The translations under genes and the position numbers were made by a program. Below, piece after piece: positions 20,928-32,102 of a DNA stretch of 64,000 nucleotides (position 1 is its first letter; each line of letters opens with the position of its first letter). Source of the stretch: Gari tellinella (Eukaryota; Mollusca; Bivalvia; Cardiida; Psammobiidae); the NCBI GenBank assembly GCA_922989275.2, contig OV277861.1, positions 13,974,540-14,038,539 on the forward strand, written 5' to 3'. The notes beneath the pieces are model-generated. The model made no database searches, was not told where the DNA came from, and saw only the letters and a program-made list of their open reading frames with translations.

Positions 20928-21940
20928 TAGCCTGAACGTCAAATTGTTTTAATTCAGAAAACACACCGACTAACCCTGGACACAAATGATAAGCAACATG
21001 TGTCATAAACTTGTGCATAGATACGTAATGTTAGTCGACTGACATTGGGTATTTGGATATTTACGTTGGTCATGAACTGGCAGACAACGACGAAAATTAT
21101 TCAGAACCTTAACGGCTACCTTTTATACGAGCGCTTATCCTATTTGGTCCTGCTTAGTCAATAAAAAGCCAACAGACTTTCTGCAAGTGGCAGGTGTCTA
21201 CTAGATTGGCTGTAATTCGTTTTAAAGTTAAGATTGCCTTCAGTTGTACAATTGCCTGTCAGAACGATAGGAAATAACAAGGCAGAGTTGTCACATATTA
21301 TCAAATCAAGTGTAATTGTTAAATAAATTAGCTTTGCTAAATTTTAATTAGTTTGCATGTCTTAACAAATTTATGAAATACAGTTTCCTATGGTTTTGTA
21401 AATGTGCAACGAAACTAATCTTTTTGTGTAAGAAATTGAAACTGAATTCGGTCAGAACATTTATTGTACCCTAAAACAACAGTAAGGTGCCGATGTATCA
21501 GCGCTATGAGCTACAAAGAAGTATCGATAACTCGGATTCTAACACACCTCAGACACAACCCAATATTATAACAAAGAAGGAACGCATCTGTGTTTAAATT
21601 CTCAATAAACCACGCACGCGCTATAACGGCTTGAAGTGACGTAATATGGCTTCGAAAACGCGTACGCCAAGAAATGTAGCGTCGTTGCGTCAGTGCAGAT
21701 TGTGGTTAAATTGAAGTGTTAGAATCGGCCGTCGGTTTAATTACTACGCATCTCAACTCCCACCTGTCGTTTGCACGATAAAAGACTGGTATGAATTTAT
21801 TATTTCTTTATTTCCTTAAGACGGCTGAACCTATAGTGTCCCGCCGACGGCAACCGTTAACTCAGCATATTATATAAATGTTACCAACGATATATTTTAT
21901 GTTACAACATAAATAGTCAAAGATACGCTTTAATTTTGAA
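20928..21940. other. Unique-looking non-coding sequence
   Basis: About 1 kb with no hairpin, TIR or recognisable exon. Slightly higher CpG content near 21600-21680 is not enough to call a promoter. Confidence 0.5.
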
Positions 21941-22150
21941 ATACAGTACAACCCCTCTTTTACGACCACTAAAACGAAGGCTAATTAATTGTATAAAATT
22001 CAGATGACAGCGTAAAGCAAGGTGACAGTGAAACAGAAAGCTCTTTTAGGAGCTTTCTGTTTCACTGTCATCTTGCTTTAAGTAGTCACTTGTCTTAAAC
22101 ACCCAATAATTAACAAACTTTAGTGGTCGTTATAGAGAGGTTTTACCGTA
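21941..22150. mobile_element. Family I MITE, full length
   Basis: TA-bounded ends tacagtacaacccctctttt and ttatagagaggttttaccgta. Subterminal tacgaccactaaaacga pairs with ctttagtggtcgttat. The hairpin (about 22010-22083) has arms gtaaagcaaggtgacagtga and tcactgtcatcttgctttaa around gctcttttaggagc. The CAGTA-type ends resemble pogo/Tigger-like elements (inference). Confidence 0.85.
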
Positions 22151-22199
22151 CGTGTATACCCGACCGAAACAAACACTGTATTATCTTTTTCAACGCCAT

Positions 22200-22420
22200 A
22201 TGCGACTACAGGCGACGTACTTGCAAACATTTTTGATCAAGATTAGACCTCACTTTAAGCGGCGTATGATCAGGATCAAAGCTGTTAAACACTTGTTTCA
22301 AAATTTCGTCTATCACACTGCCTCCGAAACGACATTGCTGACAGCACTATTGAATCAGAGGGAAATATGAGTTTTAAGGGGTAAACCCGCATCGCTAATT
22401 TTGCTGTGAAAGGGTTAATG
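22200..22420 (+). mobile_element. Decayed family A MITE
   Basis: gcaaacatttttgatcaaga, aagcggcgtatgatcaggat and caaagctgttaaacacttg are eroded hairpin arms. The right flank (gaaacgacattgctgacagca) and the end gtgaaagggttaa fit family A. Confidence 0.6.
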
Positions 22421-22527
22421 TTGATTACTGCTGTGGCTTCCTAGCACACTCTTGAATTGTATGATAGCTGTGCAGTATTTCCAAATACATTTTATACTCA
22501 ACGAAGAAAGTATTTCTAGGCGTTACT

Positions 22528-22776
22528 TTAACCCTTTCATGATCGATTTAATTCCGTAGAATTTTACCGCTTCACGGCTTTATTGTGGCCTGCTTCATCA
22601 TTGTTGACTGCAAGACACGTTTCAAAGTTAGATTTAAGGTTGTATGATTTAATAGATATCGATAAGAGTGTCAAACAGTTTGGGTCCTGATCAGACGCCG
22701 CGTTACGCGGCGTCTGACCAGGACCCAAACTGTTTGCAAATGCGCTTTAAAGCGTCATTGAGAGTGAAAGGGTTAA
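22528..22776 (-). mobile_element. Family A MITE, full length, reverse orientation
   Basis: TTAA at 22528-22531 and 22773-22776. The flank comes first here (ctgcttcatcattgttgact) and the hairpin last. The 65-nt hairpin at 22672-22736 has arms caaacagtttgggtcctgat and gaccaggacccaaactgttt with one G-T-type mismatch. Confidence 0.85.
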
Positions 22777-23417
22777 ACCATGATTATATTCTTTTCAGGA
22801 AACTAAACTGTTTTAAAACCGTTATAGTTACTATCGACCTCGTATATACACGTGATTTGCAAATTCAATTGAATAATCAAAATGGACGTTTAAGAAAACA
22901 ACCCACAAAACAAGAATAAAGTGTGTAATGTGTTAAATAACAGCTCCAAATGTAATTCAAACTGGTCCACACTCTGATTACCGACAGGAGTAAAGGACAC
23001 GTTCCGAAGCCAACCAATATTGTCTCGTATGCAAATTATACATTATTCTAATGAAATAGACCCAATCTTCTTAGAACTAGAGACAGACGGAAATGAAAGT
23101 ATATTTGCGATGGTCGAAATTGTGATCCCGTTTTCAGAATGATTGATGGTCAGGCAAGACTCTGAGTTATTTGACGTTTTATTTGTATTCTTACAGTTTT
23201 ACACCGAAAATAAAGGACATATAATCAATATGTGTCATAATTGTGCAGTCGAATGACATGTAACTTTTAAAATTAATGCAATTGGCATATACATGTACTC
23301 CGTTTGAAACAGTTTTTCAATTTTTCCATTTTGGAAAAAAAACTCCACCTCTTAGTATAAATCGAACCAATGAGTGTATATCTGAAGCTTATCGGACTTG
23401 CAATAAAATACCCCGTT
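22777..23417. other. Non-coding sequence
   Basis: No element is recognised. A stretch at 22975-23080 is similar to 27410-27490 (ccaacc.atattgtct.gtatgcaaat, attctaatgaaatagac), so it is a dispersed repeat of unknown kind. Confidence 0.4.
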
Positions 23418-23530
23418 TCTCTCTCTCTCTCTTCTCTCCCCCTCTCTCTCTCTATTTCTGCCTTACTTTCAACATGCTTTAAGTGGTCACCTACCTTCAA
23501 TACTAGAAACATGTTATGGAGTATAGGTTT
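23418..23530 (+). repeat. (CT)n microsatellite joined to half of a C element
   Basis: Degenerate ct repeats at 23418-23456 run directly into the second hairpin arm and right flank of family C (ttactttcaacatgctttaa, gtggtcacctaccttcaata, ctagaaacatgttatgg). The left half of the element is absent. Confidence 0.7.
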
Positions 23531-23715
23531 AAAGGAAAGCGTTATATATACATGTATGTCAGAAGGGGAATTTTATAACCCCTAGTGGTGAAGTGAGTAC
23601 TGTTTGAACAAAGACACGGCTATATAATGAATAGACGCATGGACAACATAGAATCCATTTACCAAATCAAATATACGTGTACAAATGTATATACTTTAGT
23701 TTTCTTTACTTCTGC

Positions 23716-23920
23716 CTTTTAATCCTTTCACTCCAAATGACGGTTAAAGCGCGTTTGCAAACAGTTTTGTTCCTGATTCGACGCCGCGTTACCCAAACGT
23801 TTCGATAGTTTTTCACTCATACTGCCTTATTTTTTAACTTTGAAATGACATATCCGACAACAAAATTGAAGCAGACGACAATGACACTCTATCAAACATT
23901 TGGTAGTGAAAGGGTTAACA
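23716..23920 (+). mobile_element. Family A MITE with damaged hairpin
   Basis: The left end is ttaatcctttcactccaaat and the right end gtagtgaaagggttaa. The hairpin keeps gcaaacagttttgttcctga and gacgccgcgttac but the second arm is reduced to ccaaacgttt. The flank agcagacgacaatgac is intact. Confidence 0.7.
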
Positions 23921-24594
23921 GGTACCTGCAGCACTCGCAACAAATCCTGTGAATTGTGAGACTGATAGAAACAAACACATGTTTATTGTAGCTATGGAGC
24001 TAGTTCTGTTCGGTATTATCATGGGTTGCAATACGGGAGATTGACAATGGAATAGTCATGTTCAGTATTCAATGGTTGATCCAATTTGTACAATAAACCT
24101 GTCATTTCTATTAGATTGCAGAGATATTTGCATACAAGGTCGGACAAATTGGCTGTTTTCGAATGTTCCTTAGAAATAATTAGCTTTTTTTGCCCCGTGT
24201 CTTTGTATAACAACATTTAGGTTTCGTATGGCCAGTAAAGAAGCCACAATTTTCACTGCTAACACTGTTCGCTGAACTATGTCAAAACTAAGTAACTCTT
24301 GTGGGTTATTACATTCCCTTGTTGATCTTTTTGGTTATAACAGATGAATTAGTCTACTTGGAATTCTGGGCGTTTTAATAAAAACTTGTCTAAACTAGCA
24401 AACAGTTTAAACCCAGATGCGAGGGCTCCTATAAGAGCTCCTATATAATGCACCGAGTTGTTGACGTGTGATCTGTATTCAATACAGTTTACAATTTTAA
24501 TATGCTCGGCCCAAGGCAGTGAAAAATATATAAACATCTATATCATATTTTATTCCACCGTTATTGGTGAGTACCAAAGCATATAAACGAAGTT
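23921..24594. other. Non-coding with a decayed hairpin relic at about 24396-24530
   Basis: The relic shows agcaaacagtttaaacccag, gagggctcctataagagctc and an A-type end tgctcggcccaaggcagtga. Nothing else is recognised. Confidence 0.4.
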
Positions 24595-25895
24595 CGAGGG
24601 GCGTTCATTTAATTATGTCACTATTGCGTTTTTCTGGCCTCCAACTAATACTAGCGCATTGAAATTGTGTATGCATCACATTGAAGTGATTGTTTATATT
24701 GACTGAAAATTTTGTTTGAATCCGTCAAACAGTTTAGATATTATTGAAGATTAAAGTTGGCCATTTCATAGACACTGACTATTGTAGTGTACTAGTGTAT
24801 GTAATGGCGTACGGTGTAATACGGGCTTACGGTAAAGGTCGAATAATTTTGAAAATTTCGATTTCATTGGTATACTTTGAACTTTATTTGATAAATTGAA
24901 GATTTGCAGTGTCATGAATGTCTTTTTTCTAATCAAAACAAGCAATTTAAAGATTTTTAGTTTTACTTTTAGACGGCCACTATTCAATTTGGCGGGTACC
25001 AAGGTTAAAGCTGCTGCTGTGGTTAATCTACTTAAACAGCACGCAAAACAAGCATTTAAATATATAACTGACCGTGTTGGTAAAATATCAGGTTCAGATC
25101 ATATGCTTTTGATAAGGGTGTGTAAAGTTAGAAATTGTTTTGTGTGGTGGACCACTTATCTTTTTATTGAGAATAATACTACATACTCATGAAATACGTT
25201 GTAAAATCCTTGTCGAAAAGCAGCAATATATAGAAATTACAGATTTTTGAGCTGCCTTAAAAGTGATTTATAATTATAAGCAACACATATTAATCATTTT
25301 ATCGCCAGATGATGTGTAAAGAAAGATTTAGACTTATTATTGCGAAATACTAAAATGCACGGGAAAAAGTTTTGAATGCAATTACGTTCGAAATGCGATC
25401 ACGCTTTTCTTAAATTTAGAGATCATTCAACCGAAAAGTTCTGAGGAGGGTTTATAAAGTCAATATACTAAAAAAAATGAATTATTATGTAAAACATAAA
25501 CCTACAATCCGAAATTTAAGATATGCCTCATAAATAAAATTGTAGATTTCCCCACTTGTATAATGGTAAATGATTTCCTTGAAAATCAAACGATAACCCA
25601 GCTACCCCGCCTGTTTTATTCAACGCACTGTGGTTCTTATATTTGGTATCGAAGAAATATAACTTTTTATGCCGAGCCACCTCTCAATGTAAGCCGGACC
25701 ATGCCGTTTTACAGTGTTTTCGGGGTACACCTAAAAAAGGATATTATTCCACTTTTTAAATTCAAATTTGAAAACTTAAATCATATATTTCTGTCAAAGA
25801 GAAATGTATCTAAGGGTTGGACAGAACGACATATGAACAACTCTTATATTGCGCCGATAAGAACCCTAGTGACAAAATTAAATGAACGCCCCTCG
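24595..25895 (+). mobile_element. Mariner-sized TIR element, 1.30 kb, decayed
   Basis: Inverted ends cgaggggcgttcatttaatt (24595) and aattaaatgaacgcccctcg (ending 25895) match for at least 20 bp and continue into tgtcac / gtgac. The right flank is TA and the left TT (a probable mutated TA). Length, ends and coding remnants fit a Tc1/mariner element. Confidence 0.8.
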
Positions 25896-25898
25896 TAG
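24980..25898 (+). pseudogene. Mariner-like transposase relic
   Basis: Two separated frames resemble parts of mariner transposases. At about 24990-25160 the frame VVNLLKQHAKQAFKYITDRV, then GKISGSDHMLLI and KVRNCFVWW, fits the helix-turn-helix (IS.gs.h.iL pattern) and the following K-V-x-RW region. At about 25670-25850 the frame PPLNVSRTMPFYSVFGVHLK, followed by GWTERHMNNSYI, fits the C-terminal PPYSPDLxPxDxxLFxxLK block and the W-x-R-x5-G/S-Y end. The first half of the catalytic domain (about 25200-25560) is too broken to read. It is a non-functional relic by alignment from memory; a profile search would settle it. Confidence 0.65.
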
Positions 25899-26480
25899 TA
25901 CATAAGCATACATTTGACATTGTAATACACCTATAATATTTTTATAAAAGTAAATATGTGTGCATGTATGTTATATTTAGAATTTAGGTATTTGAAAACA
26001 TTGAAACATGAGAACTTAGTCTTATTCTGAACAGATACGATTTGCAAATCCCAGTGGTGATAACCTTTATTTATAACACAACAGACGGCGTGAGCGTTGA
26101 ACAACACTTGTTGTTTATTTTTCATATATAACTAGTACAATAACTATGCAAATGAGGTACGCCACGACGTCGTTTCCAATGACGTAATTAAAATGAGCTC
26201 AATGCGTTCAATGTCCAATATCTTCATTCCTTCATGTATATTCAATTTATAGATTTTTAGTTTGATTAATCAATATTAGATGTGAATGAAATTGGTTATT
26301 CATACATACGTATAATAACATAAACATTAAGCTAGGGAACGGAGTTAATTTGGAACATTTTTTTCCAATGCAGATCTACTTATTTCACGCTTAGCACTTG
26401 ACTTCAAAGGCTGTGATAAATAAATGCCGAAAAAACATTGAAATAACTTTTCTAGGTTATTTTATAAAAATAATATAACA
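25896..26480. other. AT-rich non-coding sequence
   Basis: No element, hairpin or exon was recognised. Confidence 0.5.
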
Positions 26481-26610
26481 TTCGTGTTAATAATTTATTG
26501 GATTTATCAAATTCGTCGTTTTAGAAAACGACAAAAACTCGGCAAAGCCTTGTTTTTATCGTTTACTAAAAAACTTTTTTAATAAATCCAATAAATTATT
26601 AACGCTCATG
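26481..26610. repeat. Palindrome with tcggcaaagcc loop
   Basis: The arms cattcgtgttaataatttat and ataaattattaacgctcatg enclose ggatttat / ataaatcc and a central acaaaaactcggcaaagcct. The loop motif is the same as in 5212-5352. Confidence 0.7.
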
Positions 26611-26855
26611 TATCATCCTATATTTAACGAAGAAAGTGCTAAAATATTTGTTTCATGACTACGGGGTTGAACTAACATATAAATGGTATCTCTTTCGTTA
26701 AAATACGCATGTTGGTTTTATTATTTTCTTATGCACAAAATAAAGTTCGAATGTATTTCAAATTAATCCCGTCACTTCTATGACGTAATATGATTTGACA
26801 CCATGCCATCTGCTCTTTTATTTATTGAATCAATATTTAGGCATTTAGTCATAAA

Positions 26856-26975
26856 GGTATTTAAGTAGGTATTGAGCAGTTTAAATCCTGATAAGATGCA
26901 ATGTGTGATCAGAATTCAAAGTATTTGCGAATATTTAATGAATGATCCCGGAGTAAGACAGCGAAGGGGGTAAAT
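26856..26975. mobile_element. Decayed type-1 element
   Basis: gagcagtttaaatcctgata, gtgtgatcagaattcaaagt and an A-like end gacagcgaagggggtaaat are the remaining signals. Confidence 0.45.
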
Positions 26976-27074
26976 ATTTACTTAGCAATTAATGAAGACA
27001 AGCACTTATATTGTGTTCAAATAATTGGTAACAGTTATCATAAACACGTCCATAATTTACATCTACCAAAGTGT

Positions 27075-27243
27075 AACTCCTTCTCTGCCATGACGCGGTA
27101 TCTGATCAGGATCCAAACTGTTTGACACTTGTATCGACATTTCTGATGTCAAAACACTTGAAAACAGCCAAATAATCTGACTTTAAAAATATTGCAGACG
27201 ATACTACCAATGCAGACGATGTTTTGGCGGTTAGATGGTTAAA
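27075..27243 (+). mobile_element. Family A MITE lacking its left hairpin arm
   Basis: cttctctgccatgacgcggt leads straight into the right arm tctgatcaggatccaaactg. The right flank follows (gtcaaaacacttg, tgcagacgatactaccaatg) and ggttagatggttaa closes it. Confidence 0.65.
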
Positions 27244-27565
27244 GCAGACGATAACACTTTGCAGTGAAATAGCTAAGCAATTAGAACACAAGACATTTAG
27301 ATACGCCTAAAAAACCAATGATCAAGACGAACATGCATATTATTGGCGGTTGGTGTGGATTTACTGTGTTTGCAGTTTAATCGGTGGCGCCTATGGTGAT
27401 CAAAGTGCTAATAAGAACGTGAGGAAATCTTCCGTTGCCAACCTATATTGTCTAGTATGCAAATAACCCATTATTCTGATTGAATAGACGCAATGTTCTT
27501 TAAACCAGATGTAGAAGAAAAGTGGTATTCGATATTTCCCTGTCACTGACCAGACGTAACCTACT
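27244..27565. other. Non-coding; shares a dispersed repeat with 22975-23080
   Basis: The block at about 27410-27490 matches 22975-23060. Nothing else is recognised. Confidence 0.4.
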
Positions 27566-27818
27566 TTAACCCTTTACCTGATAGCATTGTTTCTAGTACT
27601 GAAGATATGTGACTACTTAAAGTACGTTGAAAGTAAAGCAGAATGCGCCCTAAGGCGCATTCTGCTTTACTTTCAGCCTGCTTTAAGCTATTAACTACTA
27701 GAATAAGGAAAGTATTATATATGACACATATTCATAACGGTATAATTTGGAACTATTTTCTTCAGCGGATGAATAAAATGAATGTGCTAAAAGTCGCTTC
27801 TATAAGGTAAAGGGTTAA
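27566..27818 (-). mobile_element. Family C MITE, full length, reverse orientation
   Basis: TTAA at both ends. The terminus tcttctataaggtaaaggg lies at the right. The type-2 hairpin (about 27618-27687) is nearly perfect, with centre gaatgcgccctaaggcgcattc. Confidence 0.85.
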
Positions 27819-27889
27819 ACTAACAGGTATCATCACCTGCTTTCGTTTCCCAAATATAAAGTTTAGGTGCTTAGACTAAAGTTATACCC

Positions 27890-27968
27890 GTACCGTACCT
27901 GTATCTGATTAGACGCCACGTAACGCACTGTCTTATCAGGATTAAAACTGATTGCAAATAACCGTTGT
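27890..27968. mobile_element. Decayed type-1 hairpin
   Basis: ctgattagacgccacgtaac followed by gcactgtcttatcaggatta is an imperfect hairpin apex plus arms, ending aaaactgattgcaaat. Confidence 0.5.
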
Positions 27969-28009
27969 ACTCGATGTGAGACATGGAAGAGGCCAACATA
28001 TAGCATGCT

Positions 28010-28195
28010 TATTGGAGGGGATATAAGAATCCACCATGAGTATTGATGTAGGATAAAAATGTCTCCCTTCGAGGGTCAGAAAATGCATGCAGTGACGTGG
28101 CTTGCCGATTCCCTGCGTAAATGTTCTGACCCGCGGGGGAGAAATTCCTATCCTACATCAACAAAACGAATGGTGTTTCTTCCTCCCCTTTAAAT
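28010..28195. repeat. Imperfect palindrome, arms of about 70 bp
   Basis: ggaggggatataagaatcca pairs loosely with gtgtttcttcctccccttt. The blocks gatgtaggataaaaatgtct / aattcctatcctacatcaac and gagggtcagaa / ttctgacccgc lie inside. A short related block (tccctatcctacataggcga) is at 29319-29340. Confidence 0.55.
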
Positions 28196-28328
28196 CATTA
28201 AAACATGATACAAATAACGAAATTATTGCAGTTTGTGTGCACTTTTCCGCCAAAACATAACGTTCCGTGTATAGTAATGTCATCAGAAATGACGTCATTC
28301 AGTTACCCGCGTCATGCAGCGCTTTTGT

Positions 28329-29257
28329 TTAAGGATGTCGGACTGTCTTTTTGAGCATTATGAAATTTCTGAAAAAATTTACGAACTCATTTTCAAAAAA
28401 ATGTTAAGAACTCATTTTTGGTGAATGCATACAGTAATAAAATACTACTTTCCCGGGAAAAAATTGGATTTTCGTTCCGGAAGGGACTTTTTAAGTTTTA
28501 TGTCCTATTCGTAGTTTACATCATACATGTACACTGTTTTCATAGGTAGGTTGTATTTTGTTACATCCGATTTCATTTCAATTTCTCAGAATATAAGCAT
28601 GAAATTTTCATAGTAGTACAGTTTTAGTATAAATTATAGATTATTTAATAGAAAAATGAATTTTTGTTGAAAAAAAATATTTTTGGTAAAAATACACAAA
28701 AAATTGAAAAAATGAGAAAAAATGGATTTTTTAGATAAAATGATCTATATCTTTTTTAAAAGTTCCGGGACCCTGTGTTTTATTTGCTATTTCACTAAAA
28801 CTTTATGTTTGCAAGGCTAAAAACAACAAATAAAAAATTTGGTAATTAGTTTGCTACAATTTGTAGGGCAATTTTCACTGTGCCTTATTCTCCCATTATA
28901 ACAAAGTGGGTGGGGTAAATTTTACTCCTTTCCGGTGAAATCAAACATTTTTATTTTGGATCTTGAAAAAACATTATTATCAGGGTTTATTCTTACTATG
29001 GTAATATAAATTAGGACACTTTTTGTACAAATAGATTGTTTAAATAAAGATTTAAAAACCGTAGTACAAAAATGTAGGAGTTTTTATGAAGCTTCAATTT
29101 TAGGGGGGTAGCCTTGAAAAATCTCAAATTGTGAAAAAGAAAGGTCCGGTACCCCCACTTTTTTCACCAGTTTTGTCATAGAAACTAATTTTACTGTCTG
29201 TATGCAAAGTTTGAAGAATTTGGTAATTACTTTCCAAAGGTGTACCTAACCCCTTAA
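28329..29257. mobile_element. Possible TTAA-bounded element, about 0.92 kb
   Basis: ttaaggatgtcggactgtct at the left and aggtgtacctaaccccttaa at the right give TTAA + GG ends, like the better element at 62454-63513. The interior is very AT-rich with no open frame. The TIR match is short. Confidence 0.4.
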
Positions 29258-29909
29258 GCTGGGCAAACAATGAAAGACGTCACGTGGTATGGAGGATAGA
29301 GGTTTTTCACATTGTGATAATCCCTATCCTACATAGGCGAAAAATGGGAGAAAGTGATGTCTACTACATAGAGTTTGTTTCAAAATATGACTCAAGGTCT
29401 GTTTCGAAGCTTTCTGGCGATAAATATACTTTCAAAAGGAAGTGGCAGATACTTTATTCGTACCACAAACTTGGTAAACGAACATTATTTTACAGGTTTA
29501 CTATTCCACATACAATGGCGTGATCTAAAACATATATAAACAGTTTTGGACTCTCAGATTTTATTGATTTCTCCATATTACCCTGTCTTGCGAAGTCTCT
29601 TTGAAAATACCTATCTCAAAGACTGACAAAGATACTTACGACGATAAATTATTTAAAAAAAAGAGTCTGACTCTATACATGCTACTATATAACACAGAAG
29701 GCTCTTTAATTGTTTGTATTCTGAATTAGTCAGTCACATATCTACCATACTTCAATAAGCGGACGATTCATACAATATTGATTTGGCATTTAAAGCACGG
29801 CCTATCTTTAAATGTACAATTTCATCGACACTTGAATATTTGGCAAACATTCAAATATATTCTAGTACATTTATTTTAGGAGAGAACAAACATACGCTAA
29901 ATACTTAAT
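29258..29909. other. Non-coding sequence
   Basis: A 79-codon frame at 29284-29523 shows no recognisable domain. A worn block at about 29545-29680 (tttctccatattaccctgtc, tgcgaagtctctttgaaa) resembles the inside of the E elements. Confidence 0.4.
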
Positions 29910-30060
29910 TTAACCCTTTACTCAATAGTCTGTTTCTTCGTTTTAAAGACTAGTCACCACTTAAAGCAGGTTGACAATACAACAGAATGCGCACGATGTT
30001 ATCTAGTAGAAACATGCATTAAATGCGTAAAAATACGCATACTTGGAGGAACGGGTTACA
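29910..30060 (-). mobile_element. Family C deletion derivative
   Basis: The left end ttaaccctttactcaatagt and right end ggaggaacgggtta. The first arm is present (cacttaaagcaggttgacaa, cagaatgcgcac) but the second arm is missing. Confidence 0.65.
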
Positions 30061-30344
30061 AAACCTCTTCATCTTGTACAACATAAAACTAGGTTAGCAA
30101 TGCCACTCGGAAAAGAGGCCTCGTGAAATAAACTTGGAACTATTTTTACTGCCATAATGGTCATAACCCGCCTAATCGGTCTAACACAGTCGCTGCCAAA
30201 CTATCGTCGGCTTGAATTGTTCGTCTACTGTTATCAGAACCATTAACATACTTGTCAAACAGTTTGGATACAGATCAGATGCCGCGTTACGCGGCGTCTG
30301 ATCACGATCAAAACTGCTAACAATTGTAAAAGATGTCCGGCTTG
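30061..30344. mobile_element. Type-1 hairpin in a worn family A context
   Basis: The hairpin at about 30254-30320 reads caaacagtttggatacagat and gtctgatcacgatcaaaact around gccgcgttacgcggc. Upstream ctgccaaactatcgtcggct resembles the A flank in reverse. The termini are unclear. Confidence 0.6.
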
Positions 30345-30470
30345 GCAATGGAATAATTTAATGCTAATTGCATAATGGACTTTGCAATGGAATAATTTAA
30401 TGCCAATTGCATAATGGACTTTGCAATGGAATAATTTAATGCCAATTGCATAATGGACTTTGCAATGGAA
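30345..30470. repeat. 39-bp tandem repeat, about 3.2 copies
   Basis: The unit gcaatggaataatttaatgc ... ttgcataatggacttt starts at 30345, 30384, 30423 and 30462. Copies differ at only one or two positions. Confidence 0.95.
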
Positions 30471-30544
30471 GGGTTTATTCCCAACTACAAATCTTCCAAC
30501 GGTGTTGAATACAGATCTGCTCGCCTACGTACTAACCGCACCAG

Positions 30545-30785
30545 GGGCCCGTTTCATAAAACTTCTTACGACAAATGTTGTCGTAGGTCAAAAATTAAAA
30601 ATACATTTAATCTCTGATTTATCTATCTAACCCTGTCTTGTGACATCTTTTTGGAATCGTCTTTTCAAGACGATTCCAAAAAGATGTCACAAGACAGGAT
30701 TAGATGGAAAAATAAGTAAAAATTGAGACTTTTATAATCTGACTTACGACAACATTTGTCGTAAGATGTTTTTTGAAACGGGCAC
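30545..30785. mobile_element. Family E (Harbinger-like) MITE with hairpin
   Basis: The ends gggcccgtttcataaaact and ttttttgaaacgggcac are inverted. The flanks are CAG on both sides (30542-30544 and 30786-30788). Subterminal cttacgacaaatgttgtcgt / acgacaacatttgtcgtaag also pair. The central hairpin has arms cctgtcttgtgacatctttt and aaaagatgtcacaagacagg around gaatcgtcttttcaagacgattc. Confidence 0.8.
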
Positions 30786-30862
30786 CAGAATACGCATTCA
30801 TATTTTAAGGCAATTACAGAATTATGCTGACTCCAAGAAAAAAATTAACCCAGCATTTATGT

Positions 30863-31166
30863 TTGCTAAGGGAAGGAGCACTGTAGGGAGGGAACACTGA
30901 ATTTGTTTTTGGAAATTGCGCAGTCAAAGGCGAGAAGGAATAGAAAAAAACTTCATGTTTTTTTTGGTCATTTTATAAGTTTATGGTGTGAAATAAAGAG
31001 GTAATTTAACAGTGTAGAGTACAATACTGAATTCAATTTGACTCGAACACAGCAGTCATGATCCATATTGGACTCGGCTCTCGCATCGTCCAAATATGGT
31101 TTATGACTGCTGTGTACTCGTCCAATAGAATTCAGTTGTGAACTCAACACTGTTAGATAACCTCAT
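30863..31166. mobile_element. K repeat with family B right end at its left edge
   Basis: agggaaggagcactgtaggg / agggaacactga (30863-30897) are B right-end sequences. They are followed by ttggaaattgcgcagtcaaa, then the K palindrome (about 30998-31166): arms agagtacaatactgaattca, acacagcagtcat and atgactgctgtgt, gaattcagttgtgaactc. The whole arrangement recurs at 55980-56526. Confidence 0.7.
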
Positions 31167-31275
31167 GATATTGACTGCCACTTTCAAACGATAATACAGA
31201 CACATGTTTTAATATTTTGGCGATCAAACAACTGAAACAGACGGTACAAATGGCGGTGAAAGGTTAATGTGATAG
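31167..31275. mobile_element. Family A right-flank remnant
   Basis: gaaacagacggtacaaatgg followed by cggtgaaaggttaa fits an A right end. The hairpin is missing. Confidence 0.45.
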
Positions 31276-31531
31276 CAGTGCTACCATAAGTTGACATGAA
31301 AAATACTAAGATTTCCAAACTTGCATTTTTCAAGTGCGATTTAACGAATCATTCCTTTACCCATTAGCCTTTTTCTTGTTTTGTTGACGTGCGACTACTT
31401 AAAGCAGGCTGTAAGTAAAGCAGAATGCGCCTTAGGGCGCATTATGCTTTACTTTCAGCCTGCTTTAAGCTACTATGTGCTGGGGGAAAAATCCGGAGAT
31501 TTAGGAAAAATCCGGAGAAATGACAGCCCTG
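31276..31531 (+). mobile_element. Family W (hAT-like ends) MITE with type-2 hairpin
   Basis: It starts cagtgctaccataagttgac and ends aatccggagaaatgacagccctg. The interior has a type-2 hairpin (about 31399-31468: cttaaagcaggctgtaagta, centre gcgccttagggcgc). Junctions on both sides of the hairpin are the same as in 32887-33142. A short directly repeated aaaaatccggagatttagg lies near the right end. Confidence 0.8.
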
Positions 31532-32102
31532 TGATATCATTGCACTTACTAAAGATAGTACACGCCCCCGATTTTTCAATGATTGATTCTTGTTTGATGT
31601 GACAACTGCTGTCAAATTTTCATAGTCGTGTTGACCATTCTACGAACAGTTTCGATCCAGATAATTCAAGTCGCTACCCACTAAATGGGCCAAGACGACC
31701 TACCCCTAAAAATAGGCCGAAACGATCAAGGTAGTAATAACATGGGCCGAAACGGCAAAGGACCGAAACGAAGTTTTACCACTAATTCGTCTTCACAGAG
31801 AGTATTCTTCTTTCTTCAACATATATGATTCGTACACAAACGAAAGTGAAATTAGGTTATTCTAATTTTGTGATTATCATTTTTATTTCAGAGTGTCATT
31901 TTCATTCACTAGAAGTTTATTATTCTAAATCATTTCACTGTTTCTTCTAATACAGTTTTCAAAATCAATCGATGTTTCGTTTGTATGTGAAAAAAGCTGA
32001 GTTTTGCTTTCTTGAGCGGATGAGCACTGCCACAAAGTTTTGGAAACGACGCTGACTACAGATGATTTAAATGCCATCAAAAACTGTACCATCCACACAC
32101 GG
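31532..32102. other. Non-coding; includes a degenerate ggccgaaacg motif repeat
   Basis: At 31686-31780 a short motif recurs with variation: gggccaagacgacc, aggccgaaacgatc, gggccgaaacggc, ggaccgaaacgaag. The rest is AT-rich with no recognised feature. Confidence 0.5.

Noticed and set aside
21600..21700. CpG-enriched stretch as a promoter
   Set aside because: It is too short, with no TATA, initiator or downstream exon that I can support.
29284..29523. 79-codon plus-strand frame
   Set aside because: No domain-like features, and it overlaps worn repeat sequence.
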